Shown: positions 41,800-51,776, counted from the stretch's first letter. The stretch is DNA of 64,000 nucleotides from Terrabacter sp. MAHUQ-38 (GCF_014518425.1 NZ_JACVCU010000004.1:434001-498000); one strand, 5' to 3'. Made by a program: numbers and translations. Notes: generated from the letters alone by a model not told the origin.

Positions 41800-41829
41800 G
41801 AGGGCGGGCCGTTTCGACGGCCCGCCCTC
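41800..41829. terminator. Terminator after nrdJ
   Basis: Perfect 12-bp stem GAGGGCGGGCCG / CGGCCCGCCCTC with loop TTTCGA, followed by TCACG. It abuts the minus-strand response-regulator remnant, so it can work in both directions. Confidence 0.8.
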
Positions 41830-41970
41830 TCACGTGTCCTGATCCGTGCGTGGTTCGTCGACGATGCGGTATCCGAACCTCGGGGTCGTCGCCATGACGG
41901 GCGGGTCGCCCACCTTGCGTCGAAGACGGCCGATCGTCACCGTGCACTGCCTGACGAGGGGCCGGTCTCG
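41830..41970 (-). pseudogene. Response regulator C-terminal remnant (OmpR-type winged helix)
   Basis: The minus-strand frame ending at 41830 reads VRQCTVTIGRLRRKVGDPPVMATTPRFGYRI, the recognition helix and wing of an OmpR/PhoB-type DNA-binding domain, with a TGA-terminated tail EPRTDQDT. The receiver domain and the start of the DNA-binding domain are gone: upstream the frame turns into unrelated sequence. Only the 3' end of the gene survives. It lies tail-out against the nrdJ terminator, head to head with a kinase remnant on the other strand. Confidence 0.75.
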
Positions 41971-42001
41971 CTGGGCGAAGTCATCGCTCCTTCCCTGGTG
42001 G

Positions 42002-42330
42002 CGCGCGCCGCCGACCTTGGCGCTCGCGGCCTCGGCGTGGTGAGCGACCTGGGGGCGGCGGCGGGGACGACCGGCAGCTCGAGGCTGCTGTGTCCAGTCG
42101 TCGACAACCTCGTCGACAACCTCGTCGACAATGCGGTCGTCCACGCGTCGCCGGACGGCCCCTGTGGTGGTGACCGGCGCTGACGGCGAGGAGTCCGTGT
42201 CCCTCGTCGTCGAGACCTGGGGCCTTCGCTGGACCCGGCCGCGGTGGCTCGGCTCGGCCGCCCCTTCGAGCGGCTGTCATCGGATCGCACGGGGTCCGAT
42301 CGCGGCTCGGGCCTCGGGCTGTCCATCGCG
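42002..42330 (+). pseudogene. Histidine kinase remnant (HATPase part, frameshifted)
   Basis: Reads AADLGARGLGVVSDLG...LLCPVVDNLVDNLVDNAVVHASPDG, the N box of a sensor kinase, but VDNL is repeated by a 12-bp tandem duplication (42100-42123). After CCCC at about 42160 the frame is lost; the matching continuation VVVTGADGEESVSLVVET is one frame over, and after another shift LDPAAVARLGRPFERL and GSGLGLSIAAQ (the G2 box) are found. The N-terminal sensor and HisKA parts are missing. Typical two-component decay. Confidence 0.72.
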
Positions 42331-42333
42331 GCC

Positions 42334-42600
42334 CAGTGGTGCTCCTCTACGTGGTCGCTGCCGTGCCGCTACTGCCGGACGAGGTCACGCGATGGATCCC
42401 GCGCGTGACGCCGGCTGCAGGCTTCTCGGTGCCGCAGACGCTCGTCGGCCATCCCCTGGTGCTCACCCACGCGACACCTTCCGACGGGTTCTTCCCCACC
42501 CGTGGTGGGCGGGCCTTGCCGTGACCTGGCTGTATGCCGCAGCGGCGACCTGGCTGGGCATCCGGAGGCGACCGCGCCGATCGCCCCTCTCAGGCGAGGT
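42334..42600 (+). pseudogene. ABC-2 type permease C-terminal remnant
   Basis: Directly after the kinase remnant one frame reads VLLYVVAAVPLLPDEVTRWIPRVTPAAGFSVPQTL..HPLVLTHATPSDGFFP, and after a shift near 42495 HPWWAGLAVTWLYAAAATWLGIRRR. These look like the last two membrane segments of an ABC-2 type permease. Kinase, regulator and permease together recall a peptide-antibiotic sensing and export module. The rest of the gap to 42756 shows nothing more than the promoter region of the next gene. Confidence 0.5.
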
Positions 42601-42756
42601 AACTCAGGCATCGGCGCCCCTCCCGAAGCCAACACAGGAAGTCCACGGACCCGCGCTGAATTGACGACCGGGAAACCCGCCGAAGGGCTGACAGCGGGGT
42701 CCGGTCGGAGGAGCGTGGATACGTCCACTACGGCACACTCCCGACAGGGCAGCACC

Positions 42757-44661
42757 ATGCACAGACGACTCATCGTCGGCATCGTCACCGGTGTAGCGAC
42801 GGTACTGGCACCCATCGCGGTCACGGGCACGACCTCAGCCGCCCCGATGGCGGACTTCGCGGTCTCCGATGACGGCGCCTACACGAGACACGACGGCGGC
42901 ACCGACCAGGCGATCGCCCACTGCGGCAACCCCGCCACAAGCCCCGCCCCTGACGACGTCGCGAACGACGGGGACTCCGACTCCAACGACGGTGGCAACC
43001 GGCGCCAGGGCAACGAACCCACGGTGGCCATCGACCCGACCAACCCCGACGTCGTCGTCGCGGGCTGGAACGACTACTGCATGACGGACCTCGCGGCCGG
43101 TTGGATGGGCCTCGGCTTCTCCACCGACGGCGGCCGCAGCTGGTTCGACTCAGCGCTCCCGGGCTACCCGCTCGACAACTCGACCGAGGGCATGGCCTCG
43201 CCGCTCAAGGGGCGCACCGACTCGGGCGACCCGCTCGTCGCATTCGACAACGACGGCCGGCTGTTCGTCGGCGGCATCGCGTTCAACCGGGTCATGCCGC
43301 AGAACGGCTCGGTCTTCGTGTCGACCTACGCCGCGGGCCCCGGGCCGGCAGGGCCCACGGGGCAGCTCCCGAAGGACTACCTGCGCACCCGCATCATCGA
43401 CAAGGCGGGCACGCCCTCGCTCGCCGGCATCTTCCAGGACAAGCCCTCGATGGAGGTGGACCGCAGCACGGCCAGCCGGTTCGAGGACAACGTCTACTTC
43501 TGCTGGAGCAAGTTCCAGGGCAACGCCGGCCGTACGAAGATCTACTTCTCGCGCTCGACCGACCACGGGGCGACCTGGCAGAACGGCCAGATCGTCTCGG
43601 ACGGCGCGGTCCAGGGCTGCGACATCGCGGTCGAGCACGACGGCGACGTCTACGTCTCGTGGCGCAGCTTCGGCACGAGCAACCCGAACCAGCGCAACGG
43701 CATGCGCGTCGTGCGGTCCACCGACGGCGGGCTGACCTTCAGCAAGCCCGTGCAGATCGCCACCTTCACGTCCTACTTCCCCAACATCGGTGGAGCACGC
43801 GACTGCGGCGACGGGCCGTTCGTGTGCGCGGCCCCGAGCTTCGTGTTCCCGCGAATTCCGTTGGAGCCCAGGCTGACTGCAGACCAGAGCGGGAAGGTCC
43901 CCGGCGTCTTCGCGACGTGGAACGCGGTCGACCCGGCGAGCATCGTCCCGAGCCAGACGGCATACTCCTCGGCGACGCCGGGGACCGTCGGCCGCTCGCT
44001 CGTCTACGTGGCACGGTCGACGACGAACGGCACGAGCTGGTCACCAGGGGTTGCCGTCGACCCGTCACCGGGCGACCCCGGCCACCAGTTCTTCTCGGAC
44101 GTCGACGCGTATGGCGGCATGCTCGTCGCGATCTGGCAGGACAACCGGACCGATGACGCCTACTCCGTGCAGCGCCCGGTCGGGAACCGGCTCGACGCCC
44201 AGGGCCGGGCTGTGTCGTCGGGGACCGACGTCGTCGCCACCTACGCCGCGACGTCGACCGACGGCGTCACGTGGACGCCGCAGGGGATGATCTCGGCCAC
44301 GACCCACCAGCCGTCCTACGAGATGTTCGGCAGCCGCGACATCCCGTTCCAGGGCGACTACAACTGGGTCGCTGTCGCCGACGGCAACGGCGCGGCGGGC
44401 GGCGGCCTCTTCGCCTACGCGGCCTGGACCGACAACCGCGAGGTCGTGCCCGGCGTGGACCCCCGAGAGACCGAGGCGGAGGGCGGGTTCGTCGACGGTT
44501 TCGACGTGCTCCAGTGCCGCGTCGACCTGGGCCGCGCGGCGGGCGAGGTCAACCGCGACGTCCCGCTGGCGCGCGCAGACGCCCCGTACACGGGTGACAA
44601 CTGCGGCAACGGCGGAGGCCTCGACCAGGACATCTTCGGCACACGGATCCTGCTCGACTGA
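42757..44661 (+). CDS. Secreted BNR-repeat / sialidase-fold protein
   Basis: 634 residues with a signal peptide (MHRRLIVGIVTGVATVLAPIAVTGTTSAA). Repeated Asp-box-like units (GFSTDGGRSWF, YFSRSTDHGATWQ, VVRSTDGGLTF, VARSTTNGTSWSPG, AATSTDGVTWTP) mark a six- or seven-bladed sialidase-type propeller. Sialidase catalytic Arg/Tyr residues cannot be assigned with confidence, so a glycan-binding or unknown hydrolase role is equally possible. Start taken at the ATG where the signal peptide begins; an upstream in-frame extension lies in degraded sequence. A hairpin terminator follows. Confidence 0.8.
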   Translation: MHRRLIVGIVTGVATVLAPIAVTGTTSAAPMADFAVSDDGAYTRHDGGTDQAIAHCGNPATSPAPDDVANDGDSDSNDGGNRRQGNEPTVAIDPTNPDVVVAGWNDYCMTDLAAGWMGLGFSTDGGRSWFDSALPGYPLDNSTEGMASPLKGRTDSGDPLVAFDNDGRLFVGGIAFNRVMPQNGSVFVSTYAAGPGPAGPTGQLPKDYLRTRIIDKAGTPSLAGIFQDKPSMEVDRSTASRFEDNVYFCWSKFQGNAGRTKIYFSRSTDHGATWQNGQIVSDGAVQGCDIAVEHDGDVYVSWRSFGTSNPNQRNGMRVVRSTDGGLTFSKPVQIATFTSYFPNIGGARDCGDGPFVCAAPSFVFPRIPLEPRLTADQSGKVPGVFATWNAVDPASIVPSQTAYSSATPGTVGRSLVYVARSTTNGTSWSPGVAVDPSPGDPGHQFFSDVDAYGGMLVAIWQDNRTDDAYSVQRPVGNRLDAQGRAVSSGTDVVATYAATSTDGVTWTPQGMISATTHQPSYEMFGSRDIPFQGDYNWVAVADGNGAAGGGLFAYAAWTDNREVVPGVDPRETEAEGGFVDGFDVLQCRVDLGRAAGEVNRDVPLARADAPYTGDNCGNGGGLDQDIFGTRILLD

Positions 44662-44692
44662 CGTTGGGGCATCCCTCTTCGGGGGTCAGAAC

Positions 44693-44726
44693 GAGGCGCC
44701 GTCGGGCTCGTGCCTGACGGCGCCTC
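44693..44726. terminator. Bidirectional terminator
   Basis: GAGGCGCCGTCGGGC-TCGT-GCCTGACGGCGCCTC: 15-bp stem with one G-T pair and a 4-nt loop, between the convergent BNR gene and the small minus-strand gene. Confidence 0.7.
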
Positions 44727-44766
44727 CGGCCGCGACACCTACGCCACACCTACGTCACGTCTGCGC

Positions 44767-45135
44767 TCAGTCGCGCTCCCACGGCGCGTCCTCGCCCATC
44801 TTCTTGTAGTACTTCGCAAGGTGGCTCTTGACGCGGTCGACGTCCTTGCTCGGCAGGTCGACCCCGCCCCGAGAGCCCTGCATCACGGCAGCCGCCGCCA
44901 TGACGCCGCGTGGCACGGCGACGAGCCTGCCGCCGACGACGTCGGCGATGAGCAGCTTGTATGCCGTGAAGTTGTCCTTCTTGTCGGCGTCGTACCAGAC
45001 GTGGGCGTCCCGGTACCGCTCGTTCGGCTCGTCCTCCGCGCCCGCGAGCTGGCGCACGCGCTTCTCGGCCGCGTCACCGTCCCACTCCCGGTCGCGATCG
45101 GCGAGTGGAAGGTCCTGGAAGCTCGTCACTGCCAT
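44767..45135 (-). CDS. Conserved hypothetical protein, 122 residues
   Basis: A charged, soluble protein: MAVTSFQDLPLADRDREWDGDAAEKRVRQLAGAEDEPNERY, a central KLLIADVVGGRLVAVPRGVMAAAAVMQG and a C-terminal DRVKSHLAKYYKKMGEDAPWE. The last segment resembles the tail of phage prohead-protease-type proteins (HL..YY.KMGE..PWE), but there is no protease domain and no phage gene nearby. Function unknown. It stands downstream of the DUF2231-hemerythrin gene on the same strand with a hairpin between them, and GGAGCC precedes its ATG. Confidence 0.7.
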   Translation of the reverse strand: MAVTSFQDLPLADRDREWDGDAAEKRVRQLAGAEDEPNERYRDAHVWYDADKKDNFTAYKLLIADVVGGRLVAVPRGVMAAAAVMQGSRGGVDLPSKDVDRVKSHLAKYYKKMGEDAPWERD

Positions 45136-45166
45136 CGTCTCGGCTCCTTCTCGTGGACGGACTGAC

Positions 45167-45192
45167 GTCCTGCCACATACCCGAAGCAGGAC
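45167..45192 (-). terminator. Hairpin after the hemerythrin-fusion gene
   Basis: GTCCTGC (45167-45173) pairs with GCAGGAC (45186-45192), 12-nt loop, 22 nt past the stop of the minus-strand gene. Moderate stem, no T-tract. Confidence 0.4.
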
Positions 45193-45213
45193 GCGCCGTA
45201 CGACCGGGCGCGA

Positions 45214-46353
45214 TCAGGCCTGCGCCGACGCGAGGCGGCGAACCTCACCCTTCGCTGCCTCGAGCATCTCGGAGAAGCTGCCGCTGCGGGTCTGTGCCCA
45301 GGCCTCCTGCGCCGCGAACGCCCTCACAACGACCGCGGCATCAGCGTCACTGAGCTGCTCGGCGAGGCCGGGCAGCTCCTCGAGCTCCTCGGCCTGCGCG
45401 TGCCGGGTGACGGCCTCCTCGATGAGGCTGAGCTGCGTGCGGAAGGCCTGCGAGTCGACGCCCAGCTGCTCGAGCCGCTCGAGCTGCAGGGCGACCCCCG
45501 CCTCCTCGCGGAGTCGCTCGGCGCCCACATCGGCTCCGTCCACCGCAGGGACGCGCGGATGCAGCAGCTCCTCCTCCACGGCCTCGTGACCCGCCAGGTA
45601 GGCGAGCAGGTGTCGCAGTGCGGCGGCTCGGTCGTCGGTGCCGGCGGTGCCCAGCTCCTGGAGCATGAGCCGGATGCGAGCGTGCTGGGCGGTGACCGCC
45701 TCGAGCACGTCCGGTGCCGGCCGCCCGGGTACCGTCGCCGGGTTGCCGACCCCGCCGGCACCGTCGGCATCCGCTCCAGGCCCTGATCGCCCTGCTCCAT
45801 CGAATGCCGGGTGGCGGCTCGACACCTTTCGCGCCGACGCCAGGTGCCCGCCGAGGTACCCGGCTGCTGCGGCGGCGCCGGCACCAGCAAGGGCCAGCGC
45901 CGTTCCCACTCCGTGACGGTCACGGCGCCGGGCAGTCCACGAGCTCGTGTAGAGCGAGATGGCCGTGACGTTGAGCGCGGCGTGCACCACGCCGACCCGC
46001 CGCACGGGCCGCTCGGTGCGGTGCCACTCGACCCAGCCCGATGCCGCGGTCGGAGCCGCAGACAGCAACCCGATGCCGAGCAGGCGCTGGGCGGCCGGTC
46101 TCGCGGCGCTGCCGCCGAACAGGTCGAGCACGGTGGTCGCGGTCCAGAGGCCGAGAGGCAGGTCGGTGAGGCTCGGATGGAGCGCGTGCCCCATCCAGTC
46201 ACCGCCCAGCGCCGCCCGGGCGGCCTGACGGCCGAACGGGGCGGTGAGCCGGCCGAGCGTGTCGACGACCGGATCGAGGCGCGTGTCCTGCTCGAGGGCC
46301 ACGGCGGCCCTCGCGGGAGGGGGCAGCTGTCGAAGGGCGTGTCGCGAGGTCAT
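45214..46353 (-). CDS. DUF2231 membrane domain fused to hemerythrin-like domain
   Basis: 379 residues. Residues about 25-165 have DUF2231 character: GHALHPSLTDLPLGLWTATTVLDLFG, then GLLSAAPTAASGWVEWH and VVHAALNVTAISLY, with several membrane helices and conserved His/Asp that could bind metal or haem. After a Gly/Ala/Pro linker comes a four-helix HHE domain (about 220-370): AVTAQHARIRLMLQELG, LLAYLAGHEAVEEELLHPRV, AVTRHAQAEELEELPGL, which supplies His and Glu ligands for a di-iron site. The fusion suggests a membrane-bound oxygen or nitrosative stress sensor or reductase. This combination is uncommon. Confidence 0.82.
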   Translation of the reverse strand: MTSRHALRQLPPPARAAVALEQDTRLDPVVDTLGRLTAPFGRQAARAALGGDWMGHALHPSLTDLPLGLWTATTVLDLFGGSAARPAAQRLLGIGLLSAAPTAASGWVEWHRTERPVRRVGVVHAALNVTAISLYTSSWTARRRDRHGVGTALALAGAGAAAAAGYLGGHLASARKVSSRHPAFDGAGRSGPGADADGAGGVGNPATVPGRPAPDVLEAVTAQHARIRLMLQELGTAGTDDRAAALRHLLAYLAGHEAVEEELLHPRVPAVDGADVGAERLREEAGVALQLERLEQLGVDSQAFRTQLSLIEEAVTRHAQAEELEELPGLAEQLSDADAAVVVRAFAAQEAWAQTRSGSFSEMLEAAKGEVRRLASAQA

Positions 46354-46486
46354 GCAGGGCCCTTACCCCGCAGGCCCTGCCGTCTCGCGGAAGTCGTGGA
46401 TCGGCCGGGCGTGTGGGTGCGCCGTGACGGAGCCACGGGTGGAGGATGGGCGGGTCGGCAGTCCCAACCAAGCAGGAGGATCGCTC

Positions 46487-47944
<1,458 letters not shown>

Positions 47945-47953
47945 GCTCGGCGC

Positions 47954-48937
47954 ATGCAGAGTCGTCCACTGGGTCGTACCGGTCGTCAGGTCTCCGTCAT
48001 CGGGCTCGGCTGCTGGCAGCTCGGCGCCGACTGGGGCGCCGTCGGTGAGGCGGAGGCGATGAAGGTGCTCCATGCGGCCGTCGACGCGGGCGTCACCTTC
48101 CTCGACACCGCCGACGTCTATGGCGACGGTCGGAGCGAGACTCTCATCGGCCGGCTCCTCGCCGAGCGCCCGGACTCAGGGCTGACCGTCGCGACGAAGA
48201 TGGGACGTCGCGCGGACCCGCACGTGCCCGAGGCCTACACGCTCGAAGCGTTCCGGACGTGGACCGACCGGAGCCGCCGCAACCTCGGGGTCGAGCGCCT
48301 CGACCTCGTGCAGCTGCACTGTCCGCCCACTCCCGTCTTCTCCGACGACCGCGTCTACGACGCGCTCGACACGCTCGTCGACGAGGGCGCCATCGCGGCA
48401 TACGGCGTCTCCGTGGAGACGTGCGACGAGGCGCTCACGGCCATCGCCCGCCCGCACGTCGCGAGCGTCCAGATCATCCTCAACGCCTTCCGGCGCAAGC
48501 CGCTCGAGAAAGTGCTACCTGCGGCAGAGGCCACTGGAGTCGGGATCATCGCGCGCGTGCCCCTGGCGAGCGGACTGCTGTCGGGCAAGTACGACGAGAC
48601 CACGACCTTCGCGCCCGACGACCACCGTAGCTACAACCGCGGCGGCGAGGCGTTCGACGTCGGCGAGACCTTCTCGGGGGTGCCCTTCGACGTCGGGGTG
48701 CGCGCCGCACGACGGGTGAGCGAGCTCGCCGCACCCCTCCCCGCGGCCCAGGTGGCGCTGCGCTGGGTCATCGACCAGCCCGGGGTCAGCACTGTGATCC
48801 CCGGGGCTCGCAGCGAGGCCCAGGTGCAGGGCAATGCCGCCTCGGCAGCCGTGAGCCCGCTCTCGGACGACGTCCTCGAGGGGCTGCGTGAGGTCTACGA
48901 CTCCGAGATCCGCGAGCACGTCCACGGCCGCTGGTGA
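47954..48937 (+). CDS. Aldo/keto reductase
   Basis: 327 residues, (beta/alpha)8 barrel NADPH oxidoreductase. Catalytic tetrad visible: D and Y in FLDTADVYGDG, K in TVATKMG, H in LVQLHCPP. NADP pocket: STVIPGARSEAQVQGN. Begins QSRPLGRTGRQVSVIGLGCWQLGADWG, the pattern of AKR groups acting on sugars or aromatic aldehydes. The substrate is not predictable. It converges with the hexapeptide-repeat gene after a 24-bp gap. Confidence 0.93.
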   Translation: MQSRPLGRTGRQVSVIGLGCWQLGADWGAVGEAEAMKVLHAAVDAGVTFLDTADVYGDGRSETLIGRLLAERPDSGLTVATKMGRRADPHVPEAYTLEAFRTWTDRSRRNLGVERLDLVQLHCPPTPVFSDDRVYDALDTLVDEGAIAAYGVSVETCDEALTAIARPHVASVQIILNAFRRKPLEKVLPAAEATGVGIIARVPLASGLLSGKYDETTTFAPDDHRSYNRGGEAFDVGETFSGVPFDVGVRAARRVSELAAPLPAAQVALRWVIDQPGVSTVIPGARSEAQVQGNAASAAVSPLSDDVLEGLREVYDSEIREHVHGRW

Positions 48938-48961
48938 CCGTCAGGTGACGCAGCGAGCTCG

Positions 48962-49369
48962 TCAGGCTGCGCGGCGGCTGCGCGATCCGGGGCGTACGAC
49001 GGCGCCCTCGGGGAGGACCTTGTCGGTGTCGACGCGGGCGCCGTCCCAGATGTGGGCGTTGCTGCCGACCTTCGCGCGCGCGCCGATCTTCGCGTCCCGT
49101 CCCACGACCGCTCCGGGGCCGACGTGTGCGGCTGACCCGACGACCGCCGCCGCGTGGACCACCGCGCCACGGTCGATCCAGGCGCCGTTGCCGATTCGGA
49201 CTCCCGCTCCGATGACCGCCTCACGGTCGACGTAGGCGGACTCACCGATGTATGCCGTCGGGTCGACGTGGGCGTGCGACTCGACGAAGCCGCCGCCGTT
49301 GTCGTGGCGGGCATAGCGCAGCATCGTTCCGTTGTCCTCTTCGAACTCTTCGTACTTCCTTCGCCTCAT
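48962..49369 (-). CDS. Hexapeptide-repeat (left-handed beta-helix) protein
   Basis: 135 residues. From about residue 30 it is a run of [LIV]-G-x4 hexapeptide turns: HVDPTAYIGESAYVDREAVIGAGVRIGNGAWIDRGAVV...VGPGAVVGRDAKIGARAKVGSNAHIWDGARVD. These form a left-handed beta-helix, as in acyltransferases and gamma-carbonic anhydrase relatives, but the protein has too few other features to name an enzyme. N-terminus is strongly charged (MRRRKYEEFEED). ATG at 49369 has GGAGGGGG upstream; longer starts are not supported. Confidence 0.8.
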   Translation of the reverse strand: MRRRKYEEFEEDNGTMLRYARHDNGGGFVESHAHVDPTAYIGESAYVDREAVIGAGVRIGNGAWIDRGAVVHAAAVVGSAAHVGPGAVVGRDAKIGARAKVGSNAHIWDGARVDTDKVLPEGAVVRPGSRSRRAA

Positions 49370-49583
49370 GTGCACCCCCTCCATGGTTGTGGCGCGGACA
49401 GTCTGCCCGCGCGCTTCTCTCGTGCGGGTCAACGTTCAAGTGAACCTGAAGATTCCGCACAACCGGCGTCCGCCAGTCACTGAAGCAACGTCCGTACCCA
49501 CACCGACAGTTCCGCCTTCACGCGTCTCATCCTGCGACCCGGCGACTCCGGCTCACAGTGCCCGGCGGCATACGGTGGTCGGC

Positions 49584-50594
49584 ATGAACTTCCGATACCT
49601 CGGCAACAGCGGACTCAAGATCTCCGAGATCACCTACGGCAACTGGCTGACCCACGGCTCGCAGGTGGAGAACGACGTCGCGGCTCAATGCGTGCAGGCC
49701 GCGCTCGACGCCGGCATCAGCACCTTCGACACGGCGGATGTCTACGCCAACACCAAGGCCGAGACCGTCCTCGGTGATGCTCTCAAGGGTGAGCGCCGCG
49801 AGAGCCTCGAGATCTTCACAAAGGTCTACTGGCCCACGGGCCCGGGCGGCAAGAACGACACCGGCCTGTCGCGCAAGCACATCATGGAGTCGATCAATGG
49901 CTCGCTCCAGCGGCTCCAGACCGACTACGTCGACCTCTACCAGGCGCACCGGTACGACACCGAGACACCGCTCGAGGAGACGATGCAGGCCTTCGCCGAC
50001 GTCGTCCGCCAGGGCAAGGCTCTCTACATCGGCGTCAGCGAGTGGAGCGCCGACCAGATCCGTGAGGGCGTGAAGCTCTCCAAGGAGCTCGGCTTCCAGC
50101 TCATCTCGAGCCAGCCGCAGTACTCGATGCTGTGGCGCGTCATCGAGGGCGAGGTCGTGCCGACGTGCGAGGAGCTCGGCGTGAGCCAGATCGTCTGGAG
50201 CCCCATCGCGCAGGGTGTGCTGACGGGCAAGTACCGGCCGGGTCAGAAGCCGCCGGAGGGCTCGCGCGCCGCTGACGAGAAGGGCGGCGCCGACATGATC
50301 AAGCGGTTCATGAACGACGACGTGCTGACTCGCGTACAGAACCTCAAGCCGATCGCCGACGAGGCCGGCCTGACGATGGCGCAGCTCGCCGTGGCGTGGG
50401 TGCTCCAGAACCCGAACGTCGCCGCCGCACTCGTCGGTGCCTCGCGTCCCGAGCAGGTCGCCGAGAACGTCAAGGCCGCCGGCGTCACGCTCGAGCCCGA
50501 GCTCCTCGCCAAGATCGACGACGTCCTCGGTGACATCGTCGAGCGCGACCCGGCCAAGACGAAGGAGACCTCGCCCCAGCAGCGCGTCGCCTGA
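49584..50594 (+). CDS. Aldo/keto reductase, Kv-beta-like (AKR6 type)
   Basis: 336 residues. MNFRYLGNSGLKISEITYGNWLTHG, FDTADVYANTKAE (Asp and Tyr), EIFTKVYWPTGPGGKNDTGLSRKHI (Lys) and DYVDLYQAHRYD (His) match the AKR6 group, which includes the beta subunits of animal K+ channels and bacterial oxidoreductases. The NADP region is WVLQNPNVAAALVGASRPEQV. The ATG is preceded by TACGGT at 7 nt and no Shine-Dalgarno, so it may be leaderless. A hairpin built from GTATGCC/GGCATAC ends the gene. Confidence 0.92.
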   Translation: MNFRYLGNSGLKISEITYGNWLTHGSQVENDVAAQCVQAALDAGISTFDTADVYANTKAETVLGDALKGERRESLEIFTKVYWPTGPGGKNDTGLSRKHIMESINGSLQRLQTDYVDLYQAHRYDTETPLEETMQAFADVVRQGKALYIGVSEWSADQIREGVKLSKELGFQLISSQPQYSMLWRVIEGEVVPTCEELGVSQIVWSPIAQGVLTGKYRPGQKPPEGSRAADEKGGADMIKRFMNDDVLTRVQNLKPIADEAGLTMAQLAVAWVLQNPNVAAALVGASRPEQVAENVKAAGVTLEPELLAKIDDVLGDIVERDPAKTKETSPQQRVA

Positions 50595-50607
50595 CCGAAC
50601 CCCATCG

Positions 50608-50651
50608 CGTATGCCGCTCAGCGGGCACCCGTGCCAGATGGGCGGCATACG
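50608..50651 (+). terminator. Terminator built from GTATGCC/GGCATAC arms
   Basis: CGTATGCCGC (50608-50617) pairs perfectly with GCGGCATACG (50642-50651); the loop holds a smaller GGCAC-CCG-TGCC hairpin. No T-tract. Both arms are copies of the window's recurrent heptamer. Confidence 0.65.
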
Positions 50652-50686
50652 TGGCTCGGGGTTGGAACCCGCTCACGCGTCCACAA

Positions 50687-51136
50687 TCAGCGGATGCCGG
50701 TGTCGCACGGAATGTCAACGGCGGCAAAGGAGTCCGCGACCACGTGCGCATCCAACTGCTCGCAGGACATGCCTGCAGTGGCGGTCACGACGTAGTCGCC
50801 GGGAGCGACCGCGATGCGGAAGACGCCGTCCGCGTCGGTCAGGCCGCTCGCGACCGCTCTTCCGGTCGTGTACGAGTCGCCCGGCACCTGCTCGGCGACC
50901 GTGACCGCGACGCCCGACGCGGGCCTGTCGTCACACGGGTCATCGACGGTCTCGACGGGGCACTGCGGCCCGAGGTGCACGGTGCCGGTCACCCCGGAAC
51001 GTGCTGCGGCGCCAGGACCCTGGCCACCGCAGCCCACGAGTCCTGCGCTCGAGACGGACATGATGCCCACGAGGACCCACCGCGGGGGGCGCCGCGGCCC
51101 CGAGCGCCGAACCGACAGGGAGCGCGACGTGGTCAC
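50687..51136 (-). CDS. Lipoprotein with carboxypeptidase-regulatory-like domain
   Basis: 149 residues. Basic start, hydrophobic stretch and lipobox LVGC with the lipidated C36, so exported and anchored. The mature part reads SGVTGTVHLGPQCPVE...RPASGVAVTVAEQ...ASGLTDADGVFRIAVAPGDYVVTATAG, a prealbumin-like beta-sandwich typical of CarboxypepD_reg domains. Four further Cys residues probably form disulfides. Function unknown. GTG start; nearest neighbours are unrelated and divergent or convergent. Confidence 0.8.
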   Translation of the reverse strand: MTTSRSLSVRRSGPRRPPRWVLVGIMSVSSAGLVGCGGQGPGAAARSGVTGTVHLGPQCPVETVDDPCDDRPASGVAVTVAEQVPGDSYTTGRAVASGLTDADGVFRIAVAPGDYVVTATAGMSCEQLDAHVVADSFAAVDIPCDTGIR

Positions 51137-51337
51137 CCTTTCAGCGTAGGCCGCACGTGTGCTGTCACGCCGACCCGGCGACGGCTCGGCGACGTCCTTG
51201 TCGACGAACCACTGCCCTGGACGTATGCCGTCGCGGGAGGCTGCCTGGCACGCGCACGCCGAGGCCTACGGCGGCCGAGGCACCTGGACGCGTGGGCTGG
51301 GGACAACTCTGACGAGGATCTGGGCGGCGCCGTCACG

Positions 51338-51776
51338 ATGGCCGGCATGACCTTCGAAGACCTGCCCCCCCAGGGCCAGCAAGATTCCGCTCACGGACCG
51401 CCGCGTCGCCGCTGACGTCATCGACCTGATCATCGGCGACGCTGACCGGGCCACCGGCTGCGTCGGTCTGATGATCTGCGACAGCCAGCATCGCGGTCTC
51501 CAGCCACTCGTGCTGCACGACATCCAGGCCGATGCCGAGGCGAGCGAGCTGACACAGCTGCTGAGGCTCGTCCTGCCGCTCGTCACGGACAGCGGCGGCT
51601 CCGTGCTCTTGGGGCGTGGGCGACCCCGTGGCACTGTGCCCGACGACATCGACCGCGCCTGGCACCAGTGCGCCATAGACCTCTGCGGTGAGGCGGGTGT
51701 GCCCCTCCTCGGCTTCTACCTCGCCACGGGTGACGGAGTGTTCCGCCTGCCCGAGCCGCTGACCGCAGCGTCCTGA
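51338..51776 (+). pseudogene. Conserved actinobacterial protein interrupted by a homopolymer frameshift
   Basis: Two frames join into one protein: MAGMTFEDLPP from the ATG at 51338, then after the run of seven C at 51365-51371 the next frame reads RASKIPLTDRRVAADVIDLIIGDADRATGCVGLMICDSQHRG and continues to SDFYL-like GFYLATGDGVFRLPEPL before the stop at 51776. Removing one C restores about 145 residues. The 101-residue ORF starting at 51471 alone would lack the N-terminal part. Either a real frameshift, a phase-variable tract or a sequencing error. The family is a conserved hypothetical; role unknown. Confidence 0.7.

Noticed and set aside
42502-42756. Upstream extension of the BNR-repeat gene
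   Set aside because: The extension crosses the permease remnant; the signal peptide begins at the ATG at 42757.
44767-45135. Prophage capsid or protease gene
   Set aside because: Only a short C-terminal resemblance to prohead proteases; no protease domain and no other phage gene.
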